Shown piece after piece: positions 62,422-64,000 of a DNA stretch of 64,000 nucleotides. Position 1 is the first letter of the stretch, and each line of letters begins with the position of its first letter. The position numbers and the translations under genes were made by a program. This DNA comes from Bacteroidaceae bacterium (lineage in GTDB: Bacteria > Bacteroidota > Bacteroidia > Bacteroidales > Bacteroidaceae): NCBI GenBank assembly GCA_017461605.1, contig JAFTXN010000002.1, positions 1-64,000 of the forward strand, read 5' to 3'. The notes under the pieces were generated by a model that did no database searches, was not told the DNA's origin, and saw only the letters and a program-made list of their open reading frames with translations.

Positions 62422-64000
<1,579 letters not shown>

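Overview
This window looks like a chromosome segment from an anaerobic Bacteroidales bacterium, most likely of the Prevotella group. Promoters match the Bacteroidetes form (TTTG, 19 bases, TAnnTTTG). The housekeeping genes are in Bacteroidetes-type clusters (nusB-yajC-ybbR-coaE-DUF5606; rplY-pth-hslR), and there are DUF3276, DUF5606, DUF6057 and BACON proteins, a serine-type sulfatase, GH84 and GH2 glycosidases and an L-fucose operon. No rRNA gene or CRISPR array was seen. One tRNA, tRNA-Arg(CCG), was found. The genus is an inference; the order is well supported.

Bases 1-9500 are an accessory, strikingly AT-rich island. Its core is a tight six-gene cluster on the + strand (297-5057): a ThsB-like TIR protein, an Nmad2-like protein, a putative DNA-base hypermodification protein (HMUDK-helical type), a thymidylate-synthase homologue, a second larger TIR protein, and a stand-alone SLOG protein of the Sir2/TIR-associating type. 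I infer an anti-phage or conflict system that joins TIR/SLOG nucleotide signalling to thymine or hydroxymethyl-uracil chemistry. It is the most interesting object in the window. A hipBA-type module (5488-7077), a PIN-like protein (7129-8505) and about 1 kb of gene debris and repeats follow.

Bases 9521-30000 are mainly minus-strand core genes: aldo-keto reductase, trkA, dxs, udk, thiL and a beta-barrel protein; then clpB on the + strand; then small lipoproteins, DUF2461, trkH, and the fucose operon fucI-fucO-fucA-kinase-mutarotase-fucP, transcribed right to left. The fucose genes take L-fucose from uptake to lactaldehyde and 1,2-propanediol, and several of their gaps hold strong hairpins.

Bases 30000-58000 carry lipoproteins, tRNA-Arg, a PTP-like phosphatase, an AlkD-like protein, an ECF sigma factor with a membrane partner, dipeptidyl peptidase III, the DUF5606-coaE-ybbR-yajC-nusB cluster, a DUF3276 gene broken at a TA repeat, rplY-pth-hslR-HD, an LptD-like protein with a BACON lipoprotein, asnA, an L,D-transpeptidase, a sulfatase, glmM, a heme-motif beta-propeller lipoprotein and a DUF6057 protein. 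Bases 58000-64000 hold a GH84 hexosaminidase, a decayed prophage fragment (head protein and methyltransferase pieces) and the start of a GH2 enzyme with a ricin-like N-terminus.

Three dispersed repeat families run through the intergenic DNA: arrays of 21-bp units at six loci; an 84-85 bp element that carries an exact TTTG-N19-TATCTTTG promoter aimed at the adjacent gene at four loci; and an alternating CG/TA palindrome with iterated TGTCA motifs, in three copies, two of which abut a truncated gene.
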